NCBI GenBank assembly: GCA_000711775.1
Contig: ARYC01000246.1
Coordinates: 62,001-126,000 of the forward strand
Reading direction: 5' to 3'
From: Oxytricha trifallax
Taxonomy: Eukaryota; Ciliophora; Spirotrichea; Sporadotrichida; Oxytrichidae
Length of the DNA: 64,000 nucleotides
Shown here: positions 21,193-32,344 of the stretch, one piece after another
Position numbering within the stretch: the first letter of the stretch is position 1
Layout: every line of letters starts with the position of its first letter
Notes under the pieces: generated by a model
Told to the model about the DNA's origin: nothing
The model's database searches: none
Seen by the model: the letters and a program-made list of their open reading frames with translations, nothing else
Translations under genes and position numbers: made by a program

Positions 21193-22234
21193 ATGGTTTG
21201 GGGTCAGTTTATGACTGTGACTATACAGATTTACTATTTAAATTGCGATATGATTGTTAGTGAAGATGGTTATCAACTCAGACTCTTAATTACACATCTA
21301 TAGGAAGACTGCTCCATAAATATGCTGCAACTGTGAGATCTTACTGTCTATTATCATTGAATTTAAAAGATTGCAACTATATTCTAAGCCTAAGAGACCT
21401 TTAAAATTTTAGCAACATCATACTGAATATCTTATTAATGATAAGACTCTTAAATACTGGGCTCATTTCTCTCTAGCCTAGAGGGCTATGATGTTTCATC
21501 GCCAATTTCCTGAGCTTCATATATCTGCTTAATCTATAGCGAACATATATAAAAAGAACGGAATATCTTACAAGACAGTCAATCGCATTAAGAGAGTGAT
21601 TGACTTTAATGTTCCATTTTATAAGGATAATTTAAATTATATATTCGATTAAATGCAGAGGTCTTAAGAGCATAATATAAAGTTCATACACGCTGATAAA
21701 GCTGTTTTTACATTCAATAAATTCATCTCAAGGTCTTGGAATAATAGATATAGAAACATAGAAGGATACGATTAATAGGTTAAGATATAAACTCATGCTA
21801 TACTTGGTGGAATATGAGAAGATAATGGCCTCAAGACTTATGTTTTTCCCCCTCGTTCTATAAAAACTGAATAATATATTAAGTTCTTGCAATGACTCAG
21901 AGATAAGTATGCCGACTAAGAGATTATTCTGTTTGTAGATAACTTGTCAGTTCATAAAACTAAAGACTCAAGGACAGAATATGAAAGGCTAAATATAACA
22001 CCTGTATTTAATGTTCCTTACAGCCCTTAGTTCAATGGAATTGAATTATATTGGGGGTTATTGAAAGATCATTATAAGAAATTGCTACTCTACCATCTGA
22101 TGCATGATTAAAAGATAGATACAATCGATTTTATTAAGAGTGCTGCTAAGAGAGTTAGCGATGATAAAACTTAAGTATGCGCAAAAGAAGGGAGATTTTG
22201 TGTATATAAATAAGTTTTAGATTTAAACGAATGA
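21193..22234 (+). pseudogene. TBE-B transposase
   Basis: DDE transposase copy. Retained are FHRQFPELHISAQS, KTVNRIKRVIDFNVPFYK, FIHADKAVF (first Asp), LFVDNLSVHKTKDSR and VPYSPQFNGIELYWGLL (final Glu), so the catalytic residues are all present. Damage: the bases coding Arg-Gly after the start are lost, changing the frame at 21196; there is a TGA near 21272; and a TGA replaces Gly after AILGGI (near 21808). Ends at TGA 22232. Confidence 0.87.
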
Positions 22235-22240
22235 ATAAGT

Positions 22241-23026
22241 TCACATATTAAATTTGCCCTTAAAGGGATTTGGCTTATCTTTCTTTTCTTCCTCTGAAGG
22301 CTTGCTTTGGCTATGTTTCTTCTCTAGTGTCAGCTCCTGCATCTATGTTCATCTCGTCTAGCTTTTAGAATTCTTTGAAGAGCTCTTGCTCAATTCATGC
22401 TTTTCTTAAGACTTTCTCTCTCTTTTTGACTTGCTGCGCTCTTTCATCAAGTATATAGCATTTCCAGGTTTTTTTGTGAAGTTAGAAGGGTAAGCTTACT
22501 TGAGATGAATGGATGCTTCTGTAGTTCCTAGAGCCAGGTGTCGCTTATTTTAATTCCTTGCTTCTCTATTTCTTCAAGAGAGATACTGTAATGTTTATTA
22601 TGAGCTTTTTAGATAGCTTTATTTAAGTACTCAGGTTTCAGAGTTGCTAAGATAACGAAGAAGAAAATTCTTTCTGGCAACTTTATAGAGAATTGCGGCT
22701 TTGATGGAAGGCAGAGAGCAACATCTACAACACTCATAGCATCATCATAGAGATTTGTTACTGATATTTCAGGGTAGTTAGGCATCTCTATCATCTTAAT
22801 TTCATTAGACTTAAAAACTTTCTCTTCACTCAGGTAAGCTTTTAAAAACGAGATTTTAGTTCCCTCCTAAATTCGGCAAGAACAATTCAACAATATAGGA
22901 TTTATGAATCTTACTTAAAAACTTACCTTGCTACACAAAATATCTATATAGGTCCTCTTTACTTTAGAATTATCCTATTAAATCTTGAGATTATACTCTC
23001 TTCATTGCATCATTCAAAGACTCCAT
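22241..23026 (-). pseudogene. TBE-B 22-kDa-type ORF
   Basis: Minus-strand ATG at 23026 (MESLNDAMKRVQSQDLIG) to the stop at 22241. A one-base gain near 22868 (GAATTTAGG where C has GACTTAAG) shifts the frame into a TGA near 22838. Downstream the conserved segments IRMIEMPNYPEISVTNLYDD-like and LATLKPEYLN persist. Function unknown. Confidence 0.7.
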
Positions 23027-23590
23027 CTTGCTTCCTCTTTCTAGAAATGTTAATGAAATTTAAAATTATGGATATCCATTTTAAGTTTATTAAAATCTTA
23101 CTGCTAAATAGGGAGGACCTACTGGAGGTTAACCTTTAAAGAATGCGGAAAAGCATTGAAAAACTTGCTCCGAGTTTCGCAGATTGATTTCTATTTTTAT
23201 CAAACTTTCTCAATTAAATTGCTCCTAATAATAATTAATTCAATTAGGTGGTGCTCCAAATTAAGTACAAACTTCATTAGAAGTTAAATTTTAATTCTGA
23301 AATTTAATTAGGAGCATATTAAATTCAAAATTTTTTAATAATTTTATCTCTAAATTAAGGTCAAACTTGATTTGGAGGATTTCCTAAAAAAAAAAAAACT
23401 TCTTTATTAGGAACTTTTAATTTACTAAAATGCAAATACACTGAGAAAATATGTGAACTTTCTGACTTTTATGGTGATTTAATTTACTTATCTCCCTGTA
23501 AAGAATTAACAGACTCTCTTATACTCTACTATTATAGTATACCTAGGTGAATTTTATCATTATTATAATAAAATATATCAGCAAACTAAA

Positions 23591-25028
23591 ATGAGCGCTA
23601 ACCTTTTTAGAAGAGCGGAATACTTGGATTAAACCAATAAAATTATCATTCCAGCAACAAAGAAAAGTAGTGACCAGACCCGCTTGTACTAGTGGGAACC
23701 TAGTTATGATATTTTTGGCCAGTCTAGTTTTAGATTTAAACATTAAATATAAGAGATCATCATAGAAGCTGCGCAAATTATTAGGTGGTTAAACAACAGG
23801 CCATAGAGCATTTAATATTACCAGTCAAAGTTGACTATTAATGCAAAGAATGTAATATATTTTTTCTCTACAAGTCAAATTACAAGAGACACTTGAGAAA
23901 TATAAACAACGATATGTCTAGGCTATACCTCAAGCATTAAAAGAAGTATGGCAAGTACGTCTGCGAGTTTTGTTAGAAGACTTTCTCATACAAGAGGTCT
24001 AAAAGTGCACTTAAAAAAAAGCACAATCTAAGCTTTGTGTTAATTCATGAACCTACAGGTAAAAGATTCCTAAAAAAAGTAGGTCAAGAAATCCTTCAGA
24101 GTCTTTTAGGGTTGAGGTATAGAAGTAAGTCAAAATGAAGAAAGCTGTCAAAAACCTCCCAGTCTCAGAGATCAATACAATTATGGTAAAAAATCGAGGC
24201 TATGAAGATTCCTGTTTTGAAAATTATAGACTTAGATTCCTGTCTTGAAAGCTACCTCACTCTAGAGGATAAAATAGAAAAGAAAGCAATTACAGATGAC
24301 TTATACGCTTACAAAATTTATCCATGTAAATACTTTCTTGCTGATCACAAATTCTTAATGAAATTTGCTAATGAGTCTTATGCTCTATAATAAACAACAT
24401 TTATAGATTGCAGGCATATAATTTAGCTTGATGCTATTTTTACTTGGAAAAAAATTATGTAGCATTTAGGCTTCCCCTCCTTGAAGTGACTTACAGAGTG
24501 TTTTATCTGATAGAAGATGCCAAAGGTAAATTGACTAGATAGTACAATAGATAGTTGAGGGAATAGAAGAGCTTCACAAGCTCGATTTCTTTCATATAGA
24601 AGTAAAGCACGAAAATAAATGATGGACTTTCAACCTCTAAGAGTCTATTTAATTGATTTCGCCAGGGCTCAAGAGTGAAAGCCTCTGCACAAGGAAATGT
24701 ACGATGCATTCCTGAATATTTCTCCAAGAGATAAGATTGGAGAGATGGGGATATAACATGGGATATATGTGCATTAACAGCAATAAAAATAGAGAGTGAT
24801 ATGCAAACGAACGATTAATTCAGCTGTTAGAATGAGAGAGATTCTAAGTAAAGAATTAAGCAATATCAAATTAAAAACAGAATCATTGAGGTCTAAGAGA
24901 GCTTGCATACTCTACAATAATCAAACCAAGCAATGAAAATTAAGCAACGCTAGAAAAAAAACAAACAACAACTAAGAAAGATAAAATTCATAGAACTGCC
25001 GCATGACTATAAGCTTATTTTTGTGTGA
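23591..25028 (+). pseudogene. TBE-B 57-kDa-type zinc-finger/kinase ORF
   Basis: ATG 23591 (MSANLFRRAEYLD) to TGA 25026. The second zinc finger keeps its HLKKKH end, and the text continues into KIIDLDSCLESYLTLEDKIE and YFLADHKF. Frameshifts are numerous. In the kinase core HRDLKPEN is degraded (near 24587-24620), and a run of six A near 24186 where C has five shifts the frame. Clearly inactive. Confidence 0.82.
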
Positions 25029-25515
25029 AATATTTAAACAAAATTTACTTTATATACTCACTTTTATTATATATTTTCAAACGTTAAACCCCTACATAAA
25101 CCCTAATGAAGTATGCGTTAATAGTCTACTTTAAAAATTAAAAACTCAATCAAACAATTTCAGGGATTTAGGGGTTTTGATTCTTGAGATAAAAATATAT
25201 TAAGTTAAAATTTATTTATGTTTAATTGATGAAATAAATTATCGTATCTAAATAAGGAAATAATAAAAAGTACTTTTTTCATTTGAATAAGTAGTTAAAA
25301 TTATCAGTTTTAATGATATTAATAGCCCGTTTATAATTTATTAGATAGGGTCAGAAAATTTTTTGAAAGTTTTATTTATGAGATAGAAAAAGTAAAGAAG
25401 AAAGATGATTCAACCTCTGGAAGCATTTTGTTCATACAAAATTACATATTTTTCAGAGTTAATGGAGGTATAGTGTTTGGGTAGGTGAGGGGTAGGAGTG
25501 TGAGTGAGAACACTT

Positions 25516-25964
25516 ACTTAAAAAATACCATATAAACTCTAGAAAATAAGATGGGGAAGAGAAACAACTTGTTCATCAAGAATCTCGACAAGAGTATCAC
25601 TTCTCAACAGCTAGACGAAATATTCGCCAAAGTTTTCGGTGAAGATGCCGTTCTCTCAGCAAAAGTCTCTGTCAACGCTGACTACTCATCCAGAGGGTAT
25701 GGCTTCGTCTGCCTTGCCTGCCCATAACTAGCCGAGCAAGCTCTCGCTAAAGCAAGTGAGTTCAAATTCGAAGTCCACCCATATCATCCAGAGGATAGAA
25801 GAGAACTTAGAAAATCCTTCAACTACATCTACATCAAGAATTTCCCCATTAACTGGAATAAGGAAAAGATTGAGCAAATCTTTGGCAAATATGGTACCAT
25901 CAAGAGCACTGTTATCATGATGGGCATAGTCCAAGGTACTGACGAAGAGGCACCATTCGCATTT
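25516..25964 (+). CDS. PABP locus B, coding block 5 (RRM2 and RRM3)
   Basis: Largest block, 449 bp. It contains RRM2 (NNLFIKNLDKSITSQ as RNP2 strand, SSRGYGFVCLACP as RNP1 strand), the short RRM2-RRM3 linker and the first part of RRM3 (NYIYIKNFPINWNKEK, FGKYGTIKSTVI). It ends in EEAPFAF at pointer ATTT (25961-25964). TAA at 25726 is Gln. No TGA in frame. Confidence 0.93.
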
Positions 25965-26732
25965 AGAAAGAATAAAAGCAACATATTAAGTCGATTAGAT
26001 ATTTATAAAATAGCTATTTCTTAACAAAGATAAATTTTATTTTTTATATTTCAAATTTTCATTTTTGCGCTAGATTATACTAAATTGTTACTAAGTAAAA
26101 AAAAAAGCTAACTCCCTTATTTACAACTTACGATAAGCTATAAATAATTTGTTAATGAAAATAGATGTTTGAATTTTGGTTTTATTTCAATCTAAAAGTT
26201 AACTTCAAAATGAAAATTTTATTTTGAGAATTTTTAGTTATAAAAAATTCAAAAGTATAATAAAATGGAGTGAAAATGTGATATGAACTTGATCACTCAT
26301 TGACTTAAAATATTATGTTTTCGTTTACAAAATTTGTTCACTGACGTAGGTTTTAGAAATCTTTTGGCACTAACTTCCTTTTATTTTTTTATTTACAATT
26401 TATCTCTAAAAATGAGAAAATTTATATATCTTTACAAAATTAATTAAAAAATAAATATGATTAAAATTGCAACTATTTTCCTAACAAAATTATTTATAAT
26501 TACGTTATAATAAATTGTATGTAGTAAAAAATGCTAGAGAATCTACTTATTTTTATTTAAATTAGCATAATTTTAGTAAAATCAAGCACTAAATGAACAT
26601 TAGAAATACAAATAAATTATCTTTATTCATAATCGCTTTATTTAAAAATTTTGGCTTAATAATACTATTTAAAATTCATAAGGTCAATACATATAAATTA
26701 TTGATTAATGAGTAAACTAAAATAAAAATTTA

Positions 26733-27355
26733 ACATATCACTGTTTAATTCTAAAATAAAACCATCAATTTTAGTTGTGACGTAGACTTATCTGTGAGTT
26801 GAAGTGGCAAGTAGTAAACTAAAAAGGCTCCGAAAAACCACTTCCCTCCCATTCCACTTCACTCTGTTACCGAGATGCATACGAGATAAGAGCTTAGCGA
26901 ACAAAGAGTATCTCCCGCAGAGCTTGCAGAAATCTGCTTCCTGAAAAAAATATAAGGGAGAATTAGTGAAAACTCTTACTAGGTTCACCGCTGCTGAAGT
27001 ATTAGTCTATGTACTTTCACTGTGGGAGCCTAATTAACCCAATTTGGTGTGGGAGGAAAATCATTATTGTTGGCTTCTATGGTTCTCATCGTTTCACTTT
27101 CAAAGGCAGAGCATACCTTCATCCTGCTCCCTTTTACCTAGGAAACTGAACTCACGCCAGGTAGCTCATCTAATGCAGGGTAATCCTTAGCGTGCAGACA
27201 ACTCGAGGAGTTTAGGAACTGACAGATTGAACCCTGATGAATGGCCTTTAATGCGGTGAACCCAGCAATCCCCTGCCTACCCTTAGTATATTAGAAAGCT
27301 CTATTGGAAAGTCCAGCCTCGGACCCTGTAGGTCACCTTATCCTTATAACTTTCG
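26733..27355. repeat. GC-rich 0.6-kb repeat, copy G1
   Basis: A block visibly richer in G and C than its AT-rich surroundings, with sharp edges. Landmarks in order on the plus strand: TATCACTGTTTAAT, GTGACGTAGAC, TTCACTCTGTTACCGAGAT, GGAGGAAAATCATTATTG, CTCACGCCAGGTAGCTCATC, CAACTCGAGGAGTTTAGG, AGATTGAACCCTG. Four copies occur in the window (also 42717, 58256, 61085), differing by indels not divisible by three, so it is probably non-coding. No terminal inverted repeat found. On the minus strand GGGTTCAATCTG resembles a pol III box B but the fit is imperfect. Confidence 0.75.
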
Positions 27356-27784
27356 AATTTAATAATTCATATAAATTATAATTGATCTATTATAAATTAA
27401 CTTAAATAATAATTAAGGAATTCTTTTTAGATATTTTTATAGATAAATATTTTTAATAATTTTAATCTTAAATGATTATTATATTAGACCATATTATTGT
27501 TAAGTCATTTTTTTTTAAAGAAATTACACTAAACAAATTCTAAAACATCATTTTTTTAATAAAAAAATTCTTCAAAACCTATTTCTAACTTTAAATTGAT
27601 TTTGATTTATTAAATTAATAAAGTTAATCTCAATAGTTTAAAGTACATCATAAAATTTAAAGTTTACTTGCAAGTTTAAAAAATTAAAATGAAAATATAT
27701 AATTTAGCAAATAATAAATTCTATCTATAATTAATTGATATAAAAACAGTCTTAAATAGTCATAATTAGATAAAAGAGTTAAAA

Positions 27785-28593
27785 TAGTAGCAACACATTC
27801 AAGTTATAGAATTTAAATAAAATTAAAATAATGGCAATTAAAGATCTTTATATTGAACGATCTTGGGATCAATCAATAGAAAATTCAATATTAGCTAAAC
27901 TTTACAACTGGTGGTGCAATTTTATCGCATTTCTGAAGCGAGATAACTTCACTTTAATGTGAGAGTATATTTTATTTATTTTGAGGTGTTTAATCAAAGT
28001 GAAGTTATCTCGCTTCAGTGATTCAATAACTTCACCACCAATAGTAAAGTTCATCTAAATTCTCTATTGATTGATCCCAAAATCGTTCAATATGGAGATC
28101 TTTAATTGGCATTATTGTAGAAATACATTTGAATTTGGAAAATTAATTTTAATTAAAATAAATATAAATCAAAATCGTGGCAGTTAAAGTTGTCCAATTT
28201 AAACGATCTAGGGCTCATTCGATAGAGAATTCAAAATTAGCTGGACTTTGTTATTGGCGGTACTATTTTATCGCATCCCTGGAGCGAGATAACTTGAGTT
28301 TAATGTGAGGGTATAATTTAATGAATTTAGATGAGTTTAATTAAACTCAAGTTATCTCACTCCAGGGATGAGATAAAATAGTACCGCCAATAGTAAAGTC
28401 CAGCTAATTTTGAATTCTCTATCAAATGAGCCCAAGATCGTTTAAATTGGACAACTTTAACTGCCACGATTTTGATTTATATTTATTTTAATTAAAATTA
28501 ATTTTCCAAATTCAAATGTATTTCTACAATATTTTAATTTAAAATTAATTTAATTTTAAATAATTTCCCGAATCCCATTGTATTCTTACAATA
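27785..28593. mobile_element. Outer palindromic TA-element in IES B5
   Basis: Inverted-repeat element with ends TAGTAGCAACACATTC and the inverse of TATTGTAAGAATACAATGG. The arms share GGCAATTAAAGATCTT and GAAGTTATCTCGCTTCA. Its right arm is interrupted by a second element of the same broad family (28113-28531). At the matching place in C only a 136-bp version (59311-59446) is present. Confidence 0.7.
28113..28531. mobile_element. Inner palindromic TA-element
   Basis: A 419-bp near-perfect palindrome, TATTGTAGAAATACATTTG to its inverse, with TA at both ends. Both arms contain GCAGTTAAAGTTGTCC, GGCGGTACTATTTTATCGC and TTAATGTGAGGG-type segments. It is inserted in the right arm of the outer element, and is a MITE-like non-autonomous element. 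TA ends are also typical of ciliate IESs and of Tc1/mariner-like elements. Confidence 0.8.
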
Positions 28594-29183
28594 ATATGAT
28601 AAAACAAAAATCTAATTAATGAAATAAAATAATTTTAATTGCATTTATTTAAAATATTACTAATTAAATACTGGAATATATATTTGTAATTTATATTCTT
28701 CATATATAATAAAAGTTAAAATTTTGATATATTATGTCTCACATTAGAAACAAAGATTTTATTTTTTAATATTAGAAAAATTATTAAGACAATTTTTAAA
28801 TGAATAGAGTGATATTAGAATAATTTAAAAATTTTAAATTAGTTACACATATAAAAAATCTAATTAATATTAAATAGTCATTTATAAATGATTTAATTTT
28901 TTCCTCAATCTTTTCTTATACCAATATATCTGAAATTAAATAGAGTGAATTTGATATTTTAAGAATTTAAGTTAAAAATTCTAATTTTTTTTGCGATCTT
29001 GAGGAATCAAATAATTCAATGCAATATTTTTTAAATAATAATAGTAAAGAAAGAAATACAAAAAAGTTATTATTTATATTAATATCTCAATTTCTATTTG
29101 ATATCTGCCTTAATTTAATTTATTTCACGAATATAAATTATTCTTAATAAAATACTATAATCAGTTAAATCTAAAATTTGTTT

Positions 29184-29453
29184 ATTTGTCTGTTACGAAG
29201 ACCCAGAAAACAAAGAATACGGTCCAAAATGCGCCTAGAATGCTATCACTTAAGAGAACGACAAAGAGTATGATGGAGTCAAGCTCAAAGTTAAAGATGG
29301 TCTTCCAAAGTCAATCAGAGAGCAGGAGAAGGAGAGAGAGCAAAACAGATTCATTAACTCCAAGAAGAGATGCAATCTCTACGTCAAGAACTTCCCAGAT
29401 GACACCACCGAGGAGCAACTCAAGGCCTACTTTGAAAAGTACGGTTAAATTTA
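29184..29453 (+). CDS. PABP locus B, coding block 6 (RRM3 end, RRM4 start)
   Basis: VCYEDPENKEYGPKCAQNA, KEYDGVKLKVKDGLPK, a basic linker, then RCNLYVKNFPDDTTEEQ and AYFEKYG (RNP2 strand and helix of RRM4). It ends at the six-base pointer AATTTA (29448-29453). C lacks six codons in the basic linker. Confidence 0.92.
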
Positions 29454-29470
29454 AAACTTATTTGAATTTA
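29454..29470. other. Micro-IES B6 (17 bp, pointer AATTTA)
   Basis: AATTTA at 29448-29453 and 29465-29470. Without removal RRM4 is frameshifted; with removal it reads KYGQIYEIESIKL. Conserved at the same spot in A and C, each 17 bp. Confidence 0.88.
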
Positions 29471-29716
29471 TGAAATCGAAAGCATCAAGCTAAACTATAA
29501 AGAAGGTGCTGCCGTCTACGCCTTCGTCTGCTACAAGAGTCCAGAAAGTGCTATCTATGCCAAGCAACAAAGTCAAACTCAAACCTTGAATGGCAAGCAA
29601 CTATTCTTGAACTACTACGAGCAAAAGGAAGTCAGAAAGATCCAACAAGAAGACGCCAGAGATAGAACTGATTTCTAAAACCTTAGAAAACAATCACCAA
29701 CCTCCGCTCTCAATAT
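29465..29716 (+). CDS. PABP locus B, coding block 7 (RRM4 core)
   Basis: IYEIESIKLNYKEGAAVYAF, VCYKSPESAIYAKQQ, LNGKQLFLNYYEQKEVRK: RNP1 and the last strands of RRM4, then SPTSALN. Pointer ATAT (29713-29716). Confidence 0.92.
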
Positions 29717-30511
29717 TTAGTAACACTCTTAATTTTAAATTTGATTTTGATTAAGAATATATAATTTACAAATGTATTCAATAACTTAATTTTTTTTTTA
29801 GTTAATAAATAAAATTTTGAAGAAAATTAATCTTCATATAATGGTTGATTAAAGGTATTTTAAATTAAAAATGTCAATCTTAGTTTTTTAGATTACTTTA
29901 ATAAATTTATATATTGAAAATCTTTCAAAACTGTTTTTATCATTTACAAAAAATAAAAAAACAAAAACTGGAGAAATAAAAATAAGATTTAGATATTAAT
30001 GAAAATCTTATTATTTTCCTTAAAAATAAAAAATTTAGAATATTTTTTTAAATTATTGCATCTTATAAATAAAAATGATTGAATAAATTTATTATTTCCT
30101 TTCCCTTTATACATTTATTATTATAAATTTTATTGAAAATCTTTTAATAATAATTATAAATGAATTTATAGTTAAGTTTAAAGAGTTAAGTTAAATTGAA
30201 AATTATATTTTTAAAGCTGATTTTCAATTATTTTCTCAATTATTTACTTATTATTTTATTATTTATTTACTTAAATTATCTAATATAATTGTATTTAAAA
30301 GTTAATTTAGGTTATTATTTTTGTTTAATTAATAATTTTCAATAATAGAGTTTATTTTTTAAAAATTTAAAAATCTAAATATTTTTAACAATTTACAATT
30401 TATATTTTCAAAATGCAATAGAATTCTTTTAATTTTAATAATTTTAATTATTTATAACTTAAACAATTGTAATTATAAAAAATAATAAAACTTATGGGTT
30501 GTTATTGATAT
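29717..30511. other. IES B7 (795 bp, pointer ATAT)
   Basis: ATAT at 29713-29716 and 30508-30511; removal gives SALNMLNRPETFQ. AT-rich, no gene. Similar along its length to A 11381-12189. Confidence 0.85.
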
Positions 30512-30670
30512 GTTGAACAGACCAGAGACCTTCCAACTCCTCTAGTACTTAATGATCACCATCCAGAGACAACAACAAAACCAAAGATACAACAACCCCC
30601 AAAGATAAGGTGGAAACATGCTACAAAGACGTCCCTAACAATAATACAACAACCAAGGTGGTTATCAAGT
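30508..30670 (+). CDS. PABP locus B, coding block 8 (Q/N/G-rich linker)
   Basis: MLNRPETFQLLQYLMITIQ, then QQQNQRYNNPQRQGGNM and QQQYNNQGGYQV: the low-complexity linker of PABP, which relies heavily on TAA/TAG read as Gln. Pointer AAGT (30667-30670). Confidence 0.9.
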
Positions 30671-30689
30671 GTTTTTATTTTATTAAAGT
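30671..30689. other. Micro-IES B8 (19 bp, pointer AAGT)
   Basis: AAGT at 30667-30670 and 30686-30689. Removal gives GGYQVMMPPQGNP. A 20-bp GT-AG intron reading would create a TGA, so it is an IES. Confidence 0.87.
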
Positions 30690-31016
30690 CATGATGCCAC
30701 CTCAAGGCAATCCACTCTCTTCATTTGCCACAAATTAAATGCCATAAAACCTCCCACCATATATCCTCACCTACAACCAAAACGGTATGGCTAAGATCCT
30801 CCCACTTGTCAGCGCCCTCAACCCCAACTATAAATCTCAAGTTGGTGAGTACATATATGAGCATGTTGAGACATTGGCTGGTGAAGATCTTGCTCCAAAG
30901 ATCACTGGTATGCTTATCGACTTGCCAATTCCAGAAATTCAAGCCTACGTCAAAGACTTCATGAAGCTCCAAATCAAGATCAACGAGGCCTCCACTCTAC
31001 TTAAAAGCTCACAATA
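30686..31016 (+). CDS. PABP locus B, coding block 9 (PABC/MLLE domain)
   Basis: MMPPQGNPLSSFA and NLPPYILTYNQNG linker, then the PABC domain: MAKILPLVSALNPNYK, QVGEYIYEHVETLAGEDL, KITGMLIDLPIPEIQAYV, KINEASTLLKSSQ. This domain binds PAM2 motifs of translation and deadenylation factors in other eukaryotes. Ends at pointer CAATA (31012-31016). Confidence 0.93.
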
Positions 31017-31081
31017 AAAATCAAAAGATATATTTTATATATTTATTTTTATTAAATTCCCAAAATAAATTTAAAACAATA
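31017..31081. other. IES B9 (65 bp, pointer CAATA)
   Basis: CAATA at 31012-31016 and 31077-31081. Without its removal the frame would run on through TAA codons. Confidence 0.83.
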
Positions 31082-31103
31082 TGAATAAGAAAGAAATTTT
31101 TGA
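31077..31103 (+). CDS. PABP locus B, last coding block with TGA stop
   Basis: Joined at CAATA the protein ends SSQYEQERNF with TGA at 31101-31103. The 3' UTR continues an unknown distance. Confidence 0.83.
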
Positions 31104-32091
31104 TTTTACAATTTGAAAATCTAATTTTACAAAATATAAGATTAATAATTAAATATAGGTTTTTATTATTTAAAACTTAAAGAAATAATATAAAATGCGT
31201 AAACCTATTCGTATGTTCCCATAAAATTTATAAGTTCAAATATCAATAAATAAGAAAATAAAAAAAGGGAAATAATTAATAAAATGTGAGGAGATGATTA
31301 TAAGAATTAAAAAAAGACTTGGCATTATAACAGCCCATAAGAGATTGAATACAATCAAATTTATCTGATTTAATTTCATGAATTTTTATAATTTTATTTA
31401 ATAACAACAATAAACCCAGTTAGTTGTCGGGGCCTTTGTTAGATTTATTTTTTTGTTGTTCAACAATTATCTGTGCTAATCTGTGAAATCAAGTTTGTTT
31501 AATAAAGCCAAAGTCCATTTTCAGGGTTTATTTTAGGGGACCCGGTTCTTTATCATATTCGCATTAACTTCTAGCTATTCCAGTTAAATATTTACACTGA
31601 ACATTATTCAGTAATGGAAGGGAAAGGATTAATTGCGAAAGTTACCAAGGATTTCGATAATATTTTTAAAGATACAATTTTGGTATCAGTCGATCTTTTA
31701 AATAAAAAATTATCAAAGTTCTTCAAGCACATAACCATGTTTAAAGAGCATCATGAAACTTATTATTTGAATTTTTTGGCTTTGAGCCATTAGGAAATCC
31801 TGAAGATAAAAGCTCAAGAGTAAATTTTCATAAAGTTAAGATGTAATTATCCAGTCAAAATTTTAATAATCAAATTGTTTAATACTAAATTCCAATCGAA
31901 TTAATTATTTAAATTAATCATAAAATAGATGAAATCAGCCATAAAATTTTAGAATAACTCTGAGATCTACATTCACTAATTTTTTTAAATCCAAAGTCCT
32001 TGTAGCTTAAATCTTCAATTTGATTTTCTATTTAAAAAGTCAAAATAATTTACATTGCCAGTAAATGGTATAGTTATCTAAGTCGTTGGCA
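31104..32091. other. 3' flank of PABP B, shared with 35133-36010
   Basis: No gene. Shared phrases with the flank of the orphan 3' copy include TTTTCAGGGT at 31520 and 35508, and GGGAAAGG ... CGAAAGTTA at 31620 and 35630. The future chromosome end of PABP may lie here but cannot be marked. Confidence 0.5.
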
Positions 32092-32344
32092 TATTGTAGG
32101 AATACATTTGATTTGGGAAATTAAATTATAAATATATTTAATATAATTGAAATTCGTGACAGTTAACTTTCTGGAAACCTGGACAATATGGTACTTGCTC
32201 AATAGTAAAGTCCAGCTAATTTTTTAATTCTCTATCGAGCAAGTACCATATTGTCCAGATTTCCAGAAGTTAACTGCCACGAATTTCAATTATATTAAAT
32301 ATATTTATAATTTAATTTCCCAAATCAAATGTATTCCTACAATA
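32092..32344. mobile_element. Palindromic TA-element, 253 bp
   Basis: Near-perfect palindrome with ends TATTGTAGGAATACATTTG and its inverse, TA-flanked. Each arm includes CGTGACAGTTAAC-like and CTGGAAA segments, and the centre is near 32218. Same terminal family as 28113 and 60643, with a different interior. Confidence 0.82.

Larger units (their letters stand above)
21066..25179 (+). mobile_element. TBE: TBE-B, telomere-bearing element (complete, decayed)
   Basis: A 4114-bp element with left end CAAAACCACAAAACC and right end inverse of CAAAACCCCTAAATCCC. The ANT-type duplication ATT is at 21063-21065 and 25180-25182. Same three genes and order as TBE-A, all broken. TBE-C occupies the identical target in the sister locus with the same ATT duplication, so the insertion predates the B/C duplication. 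Confidence 0.92.
19754..25519. other. IES B4 (5.8 kb, pointer ACTT) hosting TBE-B
   Basis: Between ACTT at 19750-19753 and 25516-25519. Removal gives IPDLKNTIQTLENKMGKRNN. About 1.3 kb of AT-rich DNA lies left of TBE-B and 0.3 kb right of it, both homologous to the flanks in C. Besides the transposon no gene is seen in it. Confidence 0.85.
25965..29187. other. IES B5 (3.2 kb, pointer ATTT)
   Basis: Between ATTT at 25961-25964 and 29184-29187; removal gives PFAFVCYEDPENKEYG. It contains the GC-rich repeat G1 and two nested palindromic TA-elements. The corresponding IES in C (57494-60078) has the GC-rich repeat at the same place but a much smaller TA-element. Confidence 0.87.

Noticed and set aside
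29186..29473. Plus-strand 95-codon ORF MSVTKTQKTKNTVQ
   Set aside because: It overlaps PABP B block 6 in another frame and ends where the micro-IES shifts phase; the PABP frame has clear RRM motifs.
30721..30972. ORFs on both strands overlapping PABP B block 9
   Set aside because: Shadow frames of the PABC coding block.
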